Source of the DNA: Opitutaceae bacterium
GTDB lineage: Bacteria; Verrucomicrobiota; Verrucomicrobiia; Opitutales; Opitutaceae
Length of the DNA stretch: 64,000 nt
Assembly: GCA_028688225.1 (NCBI GenBank)
Contig: JAQTYQ010000009.1
Span: 49,283-113,282 of the forward strand
Direction: 5' to 3'
Under the pieces are notes generated by a model. It saw nothing but the letters and a program-made list of their open reading frames with translations, was not told the origin of the DNA and made no database searches. A program made the position numbers and the translations under genes. Shown here piece by piece: positions 57,082 to 64,000 of this stretch. How positions within the stretch are numbered: position 1 is the stretch's first letter; the number at the start of each line of letters is the position of its first letter.

Positions 57082-57387
57082 CAGCCCGGATAACTCACTC
57101 TGCTCGCAGAAGAGAGCACGGCCTGTGCGAAACCCATGGCTCCCGGCCCGGTTCCGGGGCATCCGGGCTAAGGGCAAAACCGCCCTTTGAAATTGCAGAT
57201 GCCAGGACGTTCCTTCGGAGAACGATGTGATGGACAATCGGTTCATCGGGAGTGAATTGAGGCGCCCTGCCTTTTTTGGAAGGGCGATTTCGCTTTTAGG
57301 CCGCATATCCTGCGACACTCGATAGCGCGGCGAACAAGGCAGGGCACGTATGCATCGCAGGGTGGAGACCGTGAAATATGCGGGCTG
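57082..57387. repeat. Composite repeat element A-C-B between accB and accC
   Basis: A (57082-57170), C (57171-57296) and B (57297-57387) come in the same order as at 41853-42160, with scattered differences. Conserved stretches include CATCGGGAGTGAATTGAGG in C and GTGAAATATGCGGGCT at the end of B. It fills almost all of the accB-accC gap (57062-57448). No promoter or gene was recognised in it. Confidence 0.85.
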
Positions 57388-57448
57388 GTGGTCTGCGATG
57401 CGGCCGCTGGATGACGGGAAAACGGAAAGGGGAGGGAGCGGCCGCCGC

Positions 57449-57931
57449 TCAACCCTGTTTGATCTTGAACAGGCGCTGGCCGTATTCGACCGGTTGGCCG
57501 TTTTCGACGAGAATCTCGATCACCGTCCCCTTCGCCTCGGCCTGAATTTCATTCATGATTTTCATGGCTTCGATGATGCAGACGACGGAATTCTCCACCA
57601 CTTTTGCGCTAACCTCGACAAACGGCGGACTTTCGGGTGAAGGCGCCCGGTAAAAGGTGCCGACCATGGGGGCTTTGATATAGGCGACACCTGGCTCTTC
57701 CTTGTCGGCGCCCACGGGGCCGGCAACGGCGGCCGCTGCCGCGGGGGCTGCCGGTGTCGCCGCCGTCGTTTCCGGTGCCGGCACTACCAGACCACCGCTG
57801 GACGACACCACTGGCATGCCATTGTGCCCGCGGCGGATCTTGAGTTTGAAGCCCTCTTCTTCCACGGCGAACTCAGAGAGTTCGGAGCGCTTCATGAGTT
57901 CGATGATCTGCTTGATCTGCTTGAGGTCCAA
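57449..57931 (-). CDS. accB: Biotin carboxyl carrier protein of acetyl-CoA carboxylase
   Basis: 160 residues. The start [20 protein letters not shown] and [12 protein letters not shown] are typical of AccB; a Pro/Ala linker (about 50-75) leads to the biotinyl domain with [20 protein letters not shown] and EAMKIMNEI, whose Lys carries biotin. [13 protein letters not shown] ends the fold. It carries the carboxyl group from AccC to the transferase. First gene of the pair, transcribed toward accC. Confidence 0.97.
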   Translation of the reverse strand: MDLKQIKQIIELMKRSELSEFAVEEEGFKLKIRRGHNGMPVVSSSGGLVVPAPETTAATPAAPAAAAAVAGPVGADKEEPGVAYIKAPMVGTFYRAPSPESPPFVEVSAKVVENSVVCIIEAMKIMNEIQAEAKGTVIEILVENGQPVEYGQRLFKIKQG

Positions 57932-58277
57932 AACAGGGCCTTGGTTAAGTTAGGGGTATGCTGGTTAGTTGGCGTTTGGGAGCTTGGCGTTCAAAATTAG
58001 TTTACCTCTGCTGGCAATACCCGATTTTTGAGATTATCTACTCGATTATGCAAAATCGCCTAAACAGGGCAAAAATGATCAAAAATAGCCTTAAATCACA
58101 ATAAAATGGCCAATAATCTTAAAAAACAGCCTGATTTTTGTGTATCAAGTTAAAATGTTTATCAATGACTTAGGGAACAACAGAACGGCGATAAAATCGA
58201 CTCTTGGCCAAGGCATCATGCTTATCCAAGGCACCTTCGCTATAAGTATGCAGACCGCGGGCCTGCCGGACAGCCTT
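57932..58277. promoter_or_regulatory. AT-rich region upstream of accB
   Basis: The 346 bases between accB and the yjbQ-like gene are strikingly AT-rich, especially 58000-58220 with A-runs such as CAAAAATGATCAAAAATAGC. The accB promoter must lie here; no single -35/-10 pair stands out. Three TTATC-containing 9-mers occur. There is no credible gene on either strand. Confidence 0.5.
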
Positions 58278-58697
58278 TTATTCTCCTACGATTTTTACCA
58301 AGACGCGCTTGCGGCGCAGGCCATCGAATTCGCCATAGAAGATCTGCTCCCAAGGTCCGAAATCCAGCCTGCCGGCGGTGACCGCGACGACGGTTTCCCG
58401 GCCCATGATCGTGCGCTTGATGTGGGCATCGGCATTGTCCTCGCCGGTGAGATTGTGGTCATAGGCCGAGTAAGGCTTTTCCGGGGCCAGTTTTTCCAGC
58501 CAGCGCTCGAAGTCGGCATGGAGACCGGATTCGTTGTCGTTGATGAACACGGCTGCCGTGATGTGCATGGCATTCACCAGGCACAGCCCCTCGCGGATGC
58601 CGCTCTCGCGCAGAGCCAGCTCCACCTGCGGGGTGATGTTGAGAAAGCCGCGCCTCCGCGGCACCTCGAACCAGAGTTCCTTGCGGTAGGATTTCAT
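58278..58697 (-). CDS. YjbQ/UPF0047 family protein
   Basis: 139 residues, the usual length. The fold shows [73 protein letters not shown] and [20 protein letters not shown]. The conserved His and Asp residues of this family (MHITAA, DNADAH) are present. Some members show weak thiamine-phosphate synthase activity; the true role is unknown. It is transcribed in the direction of accB with the AT-rich gap in between. Confidence 0.88.
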   Translation of the reverse strand: MKSYRKELWFEVPRRRGFLNITPQVELALRESGIREGLCLVNAMHITAAVFINDNESGLHADFERWLEKLAPEKPYSAYDHNLTGEDNADAHIKRTIMGRETVVAVTAGRLDFGPWEQIFYGEFDGLRRKRVLVKIVGE

Positions 58698-58849
58698 GGC
58701 GGATAGAGGTTGTCGGATGTGGAAGTCAGGAACTCAAGGAAATGCGATTCGACCGCCTGATTCGACGCCTCCCCCGTTCCAGCTTTTCCCACGACGATCG
58801 CCTCCCGCGTGTTTTCCCCCGCCTTCCGGCGTCCTCCCGTTTTCCTAAG

Positions 58850-61800
58850 ATGCGCTTTTACGCCGACCTGCACATCCACTCGAAGTATTCCCGGGCGACG
58901 AGTGGAGATCTCGACTTCCACCACCTGGCGCTGTGGGCGAAGAAGAAGGGCGTCGCCGTCGTCGGCACGGGCGATTTCACGCACCCGGCCTGGATGGCAT
59001 CCATCAAGGAGGAGCTGATCCCCGCCGAGCCGGGTCTCTTCCGCCTCCGTGACGACCGGGAGGCCGCCGTCAACGCCGAGCTCGGCCCCTGCGCGGCCGC
59101 GGCGGCGCCCGTGCGCTTCCTGCTCGAGGTCGAAATCTCGACGATCTACAAGCAGGGCGACAAGGTGCGCAAAGTCCACCACCTGCTTTATGCGCCCGAC
59201 CTGGCTGCCGCCGACCGCATGGTCGCCCGCCTGGCGCGCATCGGCAACCTGGCCTCCGACGGCCGGCCCATCCTCGGCCTGAATTCGCGCGACCTCCTCG
59301 AGATCTGCCTCTCCGCTGGCGACGGCTGCTTTCTCATCCCCGCGCACATCTGGACGCCCTGGTTCTCCGTCTTCGGCTCCAAGTCGGGATTCGACGTCTT
59401 CGAGGACTGCTACGGCGATCTTTCCCGCCACATCTTCGCCGTGGAGACCGGCCTTTCCTCCGATCCGCCGATGAACTGGCGGCTGTCCATGCTCGACCGT
59501 TTCCGCCTGGTCTCCAATTCCGATGCCCATTCGCCCGGCAACCTCGGCCGTGAGGCCTGCCGCTTCGATTGCGCGCTCGATTACTTTGCGATCAAGAACG
59601 CCTTGGCGACCGGGGCCGGTTACGGCGGCACGATCGAATTTTATCCCGAGGAGGGGAAATACCACCTGGACGGGCACCGGGCGTGCGGCTTCCGCTGCGA
59701 ACCGGCGGAGTCGCGCCGCCTTGGCAACCAATGCCCCGTCTGCGGCGCACCGCTCACCATCGGCGTGCTCAGCCGGGTGCTCGAACTAGCCGATCGCACC
59801 GGCGAAAAGCCGCCGCCCGCCGCCGCGCCTTTTCGCAGCCTCGTGCCGCTCGCCGAAATGCTGGGCGAAATCGCCCGGACCGGGCCGAAGAGCAAGGCCG
59901 TGCAGGGCAGCTACGAACAGCTGATCGCGCGCCTCGGCCCCGAGCTCGCCATCCTCGGCGACGCGCCCTTGGACGAAATCGGCCGCGTCGCCACGCCCTT
60001 GCTGGTGGAGGCGGTCCGCCGCCTGCGCGCCGGCCGGGTCATCCGCGAAGGCGGCTATGACGGCGAATACGGCGCCATCCGCCTCTTCCAGCCGGACGAA
60101 CTCGAGGGCGGAAAATCCATCAGCCTGCTCTTTGAACTGCCGAGGGCAGAAACATCACAGAAGCACGCAAAGAAAGCAGAGGCTGGAAAATCAGGACGGC
60201 GTGCAGCGGAACCCGAGGCAAGCAGGGTCGAAGAGGAGGATCCTTTTCCCTTTGTTGCCTCTGCGACCTCTGGTGCGGGTCCATCGATTCTTTCCGGTTT
60301 GGATTCCGACCAGCGCGCCGCGGCGGAAATCGTCAGCGGTCCCCTGCTCATCGTCGCCGGGCCCGGCACGGGCAAAACCCGCACGCTCACCCGGCGCATC
60401 GCCCATCTGATTGCCGACCACGGCGCCGCCCCCGGCGCCTGCCTCGCCATCACCTTCACCCGCCGCGCCGCCGGCGAAATGCGTGAGCGGCTCACGGCGC
60501 TGCTTCCCGACGGCCGCGGCGCCCAGGTGCCGGTGATGACCTTTCACGCGCTCGGTCTTGCCATCCTGCGGGAGCAGGAGGGCCGGCTTGGTCTGGGGGC
60601 GCCGCTGCGCGTGGCCGGGGAAGCCGAGGCCCTGGCCGTCGCCCGGGAAGCGCTGGATGTGCCCGCCGTCGAGGCGCGCCGGCTGACCGCAGATCCGGTG
60701 ACGCGCCCGGAGGCGTACGTCCACGCCCTCCACGCCCACGGCCTGGTCGATTTCACTGATCTGATTGTGCTGCCGGTGGAACTGCTGGCCGCGCATCCCG
60801 ACCTGGCGGCGCACTACCGGGCGCAATGGCCGCACCTCTCGGTCGACGAGTATCAGGATATCGACGAGCGGCAGTACCGGCTCGTGCGGCTGCTTTCGAG
60901 CGCCGCAACGGGACTGGATTCGTTTGCCTGTAGGAGCGGGCCTCCGCCGTCGCTGAAGCCACGGCGGACAGGTGCTCGCGAGCTGTCCTCCGTAGTCTTG
61001 GCGAGGGAGGATGGCGCGGAAGAAATAATCGCCTGCAAGCAGGCTCCTACGTCGCCGGTCGCGGACGTCGTTTCGCGGTGCTCCCTCTGCGTCATCGGCG
61101 ATCCCGACCAGGCGATCTACGGTTTCCGCGGCACCGACGTGCGCTTCTTCCAGCAATTCCAGTCCGATTATCCGGCGGCCCGGGTCGTGTCGCTCACACG
61201 CAATTACCGTTCCACCCGCACGATTGTCGATGCCGCGCTGCAGGCCGTGGCACCCACAACCCTGGTGCGCGACCGCGTCCTGCGCACCCGGACGGCCGAC
61301 GCCAGCTCCGCCGCGGCGGCGCGAGCCAGCCGGATCGTGCTGCGCGAGTGCGCCACCGAGCGCGCCGAGGCGGAGATCGTTGTCGCGGCCATCGAGCGCC
61401 TGGTTGGCGGCACGAGCCTTACCTCGTTCGACACCGGTCGCGCCAGCGGTGCCACCGTGCCGGCTTATGCGTTCAACGATTTTGCCGTGCTCTACCGCAC
61501 CGACGCCCAGACTCCGCCGCTGATCGAGGCTTTCACGCGTTCCGGGATTCCTTTTCAGAAGCGGACCCACGGCCCGCTGGCCGAACACCCGGCCGTGAGG
61601 GCACTCCTTGCCTGCCTGAAGACCCTGCCGGCCGACGCTCCGCTGGCGGACCGGTTCGCGACCGCGGCCGCGCAGTTGGCGCGGGAGGAGAACGCCGATC
61701 CCGATCTGCGTGTCATCACCGATGCACTCCGTCCGCTCGCCGGGAGACCCGGCGCCAGTCTCGATGGTTTCGTGAGCGAGCTGGCCCTCGGCGTTGACGT

Positions 61801-62158
61801 CGACCTGCACGATCCGCGGGCCGAGCGCGTGTCGCTGCTGACGCTGCACGCCGCCAAGGGACTCGAATTCCGGGTGGTCTTCCTCGTCGGCTGCGAGGAC
61901 GGGCTGCTCCCGCACCGGTTTGGTGCCGACGACATCGGGGAGGCCGACGTCGCCGAGGAGCGCCGGCTCTTCTTCGTCGGTCTCACCCGCGCCCGCGAGC
62001 GTCTCTTCCTGACCCACACCCGCCGTCGTTACTGGCAGGGCGGGCTCCGCGACCGTTTTCCGTCGCCCTTTCTGCAGGCCATCCGTGCCGCGCTGCTCGA
62101 GCGCCAGAAGGACGAGATTCCGGCCGCCCCGCGGCCCCGCCAGCTGGATTTGTTTTAG
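58850..62158 (+). CDS. EndoQ-like PHP nuclease fused to UvrD/PcrA helicase
   Basis: 1102 residues from ATG at 58850. Residues 1-420: a PHP domain with DLHIHSKYS, GDFTHPAW, LLEVEIS, PAHIWTPWFSVFG, SNSDAHSP and a zinc site CGFRC...CPVCG, as in endonuclease Q, which nicks DNA at deaminated bases. Residues about 485-1100: superfamily 1 helicase with GPGTGKTRTL, DEYQDID, GDPDQAIYGFRG, TRNYRST, TLHAAKGLEFRVVF and FVGLTRARERL. The fusion suggests nick plus unwinding in repair. The linker (about 430-480) and residues about 693-734 are encoded by repeat elements, yet the frame is intact. Confidence 0.9.
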   Translation: MRFYADLHIHSKYSRATSGDLDFHHLALWAKKKGVAVVGTGDFTHPAWMASIKEELIPAEPGLFRLRDDREAAVNAELGPCAAAAAPVRFLLEVEISTIYKQGDKVRKVHHLLYAPDLAAADRMVARLARIGNLASDGRPILGLNSRDLLEICLSAGDGCFLIPAHIWTPWFSVFGSKSGFDVFEDCYGDLSRHIFAVETGLSSDPPMNWRLSMLDRFRLVSNSDAHSPGNLGREACRFDCALDYFAIKNALATGAGYGGTIEFYPEEGKYHLDGHRACGFRCEPAESRRLGNQCPVCGAPLTIGVLSRVLELADRTGEKPPPAAAPFRSLVPLAEMLGEIARTGPKSKAVQGSYEQLIARLGPELAILGDAPLDEIGRVATPLLVEAVRRLRAGRVIREGGYDGEYGAIRLFQPDELEGGKSISLLFELPRAETSQKHAKKAEAGKSGRRAAEPEASRVEEEDPFPFVASATSGAGPSILSGLDSDQRAAAEIVSGPLLIVAGPGTGKTRTLTRRIAHLIADHGAAPGACLAITFTRRAAGEMRERLTALLPDGRGAQVPVMTFHALGLAILREQEGRLGLGAPLRVAGEAEALAVAREALDVPAVEARRLTADPVTRPEAYVHALHAHGLVDFTDLIVLPVELLAAHPDLAAHYRAQWPHLSVDEYQDIDERQYRLVRLLSSAATGLDSFACRSGPPPSLKPRRTGARELSSVVLAREDGAEEIIACKQAPTSPVADVVSRCSLCVIGDPDQAIYGFRGTDVRFFQQFQSDYPAARVVSLTRNYRSTRTIVDAALQAVAPTTLVRDRVLRTRTADASSAAAARASRIVLRECATERAEAEIVVAAIERLVGGTSLTSFDTGRASGATVPAYAFNDFAVLYRTDAQTPPLIEAFTRSGIPFQKRTHGPLAEHPAVRALLACLKTLPADAPLADRFATAAAQLAREENADPDLRVITDALRPLAGRPGASLDGFVSELALGVDVDLHDPRAERVSLLTLHAAKGLEFRVVFLVGCEDGLLPHRFGADDIGEADVAEERRLFFVGLTRARERLFLTHTRRRYWQGGLRDRFPSPFLQAIRAALLERQKDEIPAAPRPRQLDLF
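60928..61050. repeat. Palindromic repeat inserted in the helicase part of the EndoQ-UvrD gene
   Basis: It opens with CCTGTAGGAGCGGGCCT and closes with GCAAGCAGGCTCCTACG, inverted ends of REP type. Inside are GCCGTCGCTGAAGCCA, shared with hrpA, and TCCTCCGTAGTCTTGG. It adds about 41 codons between motif II (DEYQDI) and motif III (GDPDQAIYGFRG), where related helicases have only a short loop. Confidence 0.85.
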
Positions 62159-62180
62159 GTTTTCGCGCAGCGAAAACCTA
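62156..62180. terminator. Bidirectional hairpin holding the stops of the helicase gene and metY
   Basis: TAGGTTTTCGC (62156-62166) and GCGAAAACCTA (62170-62180) pair perfectly around GCA. The first TAG is the stop of the helicase gene and the last CTA is, on the other strand, the stop of metY. Same design as at 11799-11827. Confidence 0.8.
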
Positions 62181-63476
62181 CACCTTGGCCAGCGCCTGCT
62201 CCAGATCGGCTTGGATATCGATGAAATCCTCCGTGCCCAGCGACAGGCGCACATAGTCGGGCGAAACGCCGGTGGAAACCTGCTCCTCGGCCGTCAGCTG
62301 GCTGTGCGTCGTGCTCGCGGGGTGGATGGCGAGCGATTTCGAGTCACCGATGTTGGCCAGGTGCGAGAAGAGTTTGAGCGACTCAATGAGTTTCTTGCCT
62401 CCTTCGAAGCCGCCCTTCAGGCCAAAACCGAGCAGCCCGCCGAAGCCGCCGCGCAGGTATTTCTTTGCCGCGGCATGGCTGGGGCTGGTCTTGAGGCCGG
62501 GATAGTTGACCCACTTGACCTTCGGGTGCGTGGAGAGGTACTCGGCCGTCTTGAGCGCATTCTCACAAATGCGCGCCATGCGCAGGTGCAGCGTCTCCAG
62601 GCCCTGCAGCATGAGGAAGGCGTTGAAGGGCGAGATGCATCCGCCGATGTCGCGCAGCAGTTGCAGGCGCATCTTGAGGATGTAGGCGACGTTCGCCCCG
62701 CCGGCGGGAGGGAAGCTCTTGAAAGCGTCCCAGTGGACGATCCCGTGGTAACTGGGATCGGGCTGGGTGAAGCCGGGGAATTTGCCACAGCCCCAGTCGA
62801 AGTTGCCGCCGTCGACCACGATGCCGCCGATGGAGGTACCGTGGCCGCCGATGTACTTGGTGGAGCTATGGACGACGACGTTGACGCCCCACTCGAACGG
62901 GCGGTTGAGGATCGGCGTCAGGCAGGTGTTGTCGACGATGACCGGCACGCCGGCCTCGCGGGCGATTTTCGCCACCTCCTCGAACGGGAAGATATTCAGC
63001 GCCGGATTGCCGAGGCCCTCACCGTAGAATGCCTTGGTGTTCGGACGGACGGCCTTGCGAAAGGCGTCCGGATCCTGCGCGTCCACGAACGACACCTCGA
63101 TGCCGATCCGGGGCAGCGTGTAATGGAACAGGTTGTAGGTGCCGCCATAGAGCTGCGAGACGGAGACGATGTGGTCGCCGGCGCCGGCGAGATTGAGGAT
63201 GGCGTCGGTGATCGCCGCCTGGCCCGAGGCGTGGGCCAGCGCGCCGGAGCCGCCCTCGAGCGCCGCCACCCGCTGCTCGAAGACGTCGGTCGTCGGGTTC
63301 ATGATCCGCGTGTAGATGTTGCCGAGCTCCTTCAGCGCGAAGAGGTTGGCGGCGTGCTCGGTGTCGCGGAAGACGTAGCTGGTCGTCTGGTAGATCGGGA
63401 CGGCGCGCGAGCCGGTCGTGGGGTCCGGCGTCTGGCCGGCGTGGAGGGCCTTGGTTCCTAGTCCTTTGAAGCTCAT
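62178..63476 (-). CDS. metY: O-acetylhomoserine sulfhydrylase (PLP enzyme)
   Basis: 432 residues from ATG at 63476 ([15 protein letters not shown]). Cys/Met-metabolism PLP family: [53 protein letters not shown] and the PLP lysine in [14 protein letters not shown]. Length and the extra loops ([16 protein letters not shown]) point to the O-acetylhomoserine branch rather than cystathionine enzymes. It forms homocysteine from O-acetylhomoserine and sulfide. Converges with the EndoQ-UvrD gene. No SAM riboswitch was recognised upstream. Confidence 0.92.
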   Translation of the reverse strand: MSFKGLGTKALHAGQTPDPTTGSRAVPIYQTTSYVFRDTEHAANLFALKELGNIYTRIMNPTTDVFEQRVAALEGGSGALAHASGQAAITDAILNLAGAGDHIVSVSQLYGGTYNLFHYTLPRIGIEVSFVDAQDPDAFRKAVRPNTKAFYGEGLGNPALNIFPFEEVAKIAREAGVPVIVDNTCLTPILNRPFEWGVNVVVHSSTKYIGGHGTSIGGIVVDGGNFDWGCGKFPGFTQPDPSYHGIVHWDAFKSFPPAGGANVAYILKMRLQLLRDIGGCISPFNAFLMLQGLETLHLRMARICENALKTAEYLSTHPKVKWVNYPGLKTSPSHAAAKKYLRGGFGGLLGFGLKGGFEGGKKLIESLKLFSHLANIGDSKSLAIHPASTTHSQLTAEEQVSTGVSPDYVRLSLGTEDFIDIQADLEQALAKV

Positions 63477-63709
63477 GACGGTAAAGACAGGCATCCTAGG
63501 CGGCTGGCGCCGGAACGCAACCGGCGCGTGCGGGAATTTGCGTCATCGGGCGCCCGCCGCGCCGGCTCGGGCAGATCGCTCGCAAAACTGGCGTCATCGC
63601 GGGAGAGATAGGCCAGGACCTGGGTGAGCAGGCGGCGTTCATCGTTGTCGCGGGTGGTGGCGAAATGCTGCTTGAATTCGGAAATCAACCATGGGTTGTC
63701 GGCCAACAC
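63473..63709 (-). pseudogene. Fragment of an unrecognised gene upstream of metY
   Basis: The open frame reads ADNPWLISEFKQHFATTRDN then DERRLLTQVLAYLSRDDASF, a plausible helical protein piece, then turns into Arg/Ser-rich sequence. No start signal is present; upstream the frame is stopped within the repeat at 63720-63830. It may be the C-terminal remnant of a gene whose front was replaced by repeats. Confidence 0.35.
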
Positions 63710-63740
63710 CTGTTCCTACCGCGGGGGGACCCGCAACCCA

Positions 63741-63902
63741 AGGTAGGGCGGGTTATCCTTAACCCGCCGAAAAAACGGCGCGTTGGGGACTACCGAGCCG
63801 AAGGCGACATCGGACACGCGCCCTACCACCAAATCGTCGCCAACATGCACGATTCGTACGGATAGTAACGCGACCTTTTTCCGAGACGGCGCTCGGAAAA
63901 AG
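63741..63902. repeat. Repeat and hairpin cluster upstream of the last gene
   Basis: GGTAGGGCGGGTTATCCTTA (from 63742) followed by ACCCGCC is a hairpin-forming repeat related to the complement of 34070-34110; ACACGCGCCCTACCACC near 63815-63831 is its other end. CTTTTTCCGAG (63875-63885) and CTCGGAAAAAG (63892-63902) form a perfect 11-base stem. Confidence 0.6.
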
Positions 63903-63973
63903 TGGTGCGCTGGCGCGCACAGCTGGTCACAACGCGGTGAGCGATGCCAAAGTTGGTGCCTGTACTCGACGCC

Positions 63974-64000
63974 ATGAACCCCAGCGACGACTTCACCCGC
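63974..64000 (+). CDS. Possible start of a gene running off the window
   Basis: An ATG at 63974 opens MNPSDDFTR, nine codons to the window end. There is too little sequence to judge; no strong ribosome binding site precedes it. Confidence 0.25.

Noticed and set aside
58000..58260. Possible replication origin (AT-rich, TTATC-type 9-mers)
   Set aside because: None of the 9-mers matches the TTATCCACA DnaA box fully, and no dnaA, dnaN, parA/B or gidA gene is near. The AT-rich stretch is better explained as a promoter region.
62178..63700. SAM riboswitch upstream of metY
   Set aside because: The upstream stretch shows no SAM-I core or terminator switch; it holds the gene fragment and repeats.

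Overview
The window is a G+C-rich bacterial chromosome segment. Gene content and style point to a Verrucomicrobiota member, probably near the Opitutales: a PEP-CTERM-sorted autotransporter-like repeat protein, a DUF3568-type lipoprotein, a large PilX-like protein beside a type II secretion (T2SS) locus, and many short dispersed palindromic repeats. This placement is an inference; no rRNA or other decisive marker is present.

Layout. 1-6399: end of a rhomboid protease, a small lipoprotein, a large PilX-like protein and a TPR membrane protein. 6475-17121: a nearly complete T2SS in two convergent arms, gspGHIJKLM on + and gspDEF on -, meeting at a palindrome that contains both stop codons. 17478-20729: aroC, an unknown protein, ada. 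20965-22271: a lower-G+C two-gene unit, a Clp-fold serine protease with a zinc ribbon plus a 58-residue acidic protein. 22501-24456: uxuA and a PIN/Phd toxin-antitoxin pair. 24621-25671: repeats and two gene wrecks. 25855-30385: an operon of two homospermidine synthase paralogues around an Rnk-like regulator, ending in an aldo/keto reductase that has lost its catalytic tetrad. 30780-31359: fragments of hsdR and an ISL3 transposase, and tRNA-Leu(CAG). 31847-41766: a GH42-like protein, a PDZ protein, and the repeat-rich PEP-CTERM protein. 41853-43329: a composite repeat, a truncated lysR, a membrane protein. 43442-47809: hrpA. 48005-54179: an IS1182-like wreck and a second pilus-type cluster (PilMNOP-like plus three pilin-like proteins). 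54463-58697: frameshifted prmA, accC and accB split by a composite repeat, a YjbQ protein. 58850-63476: an EndoQ-UvrD fusion convergent with metY.

The thread through the whole window is repeats. Short palindromic elements lie between genes and also inside genes without breaking the frame (gspH, gspI, gspJ leaders, gspF, gspE, hrpA four times, prmA, the EndoQ-UvrD gene). Several begin with TAG and end with CTA, so that their edge coincides with a gene's stop codon. Two composite copies of about 306 bp consist of three modules; one sits where lysR is cut off, the other separates accB from accC. The two most interesting items are this population of frame-preserving repeats and the doubled homospermidine synthase operon. 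All calls are from reading sequence and translations; no database search was run.
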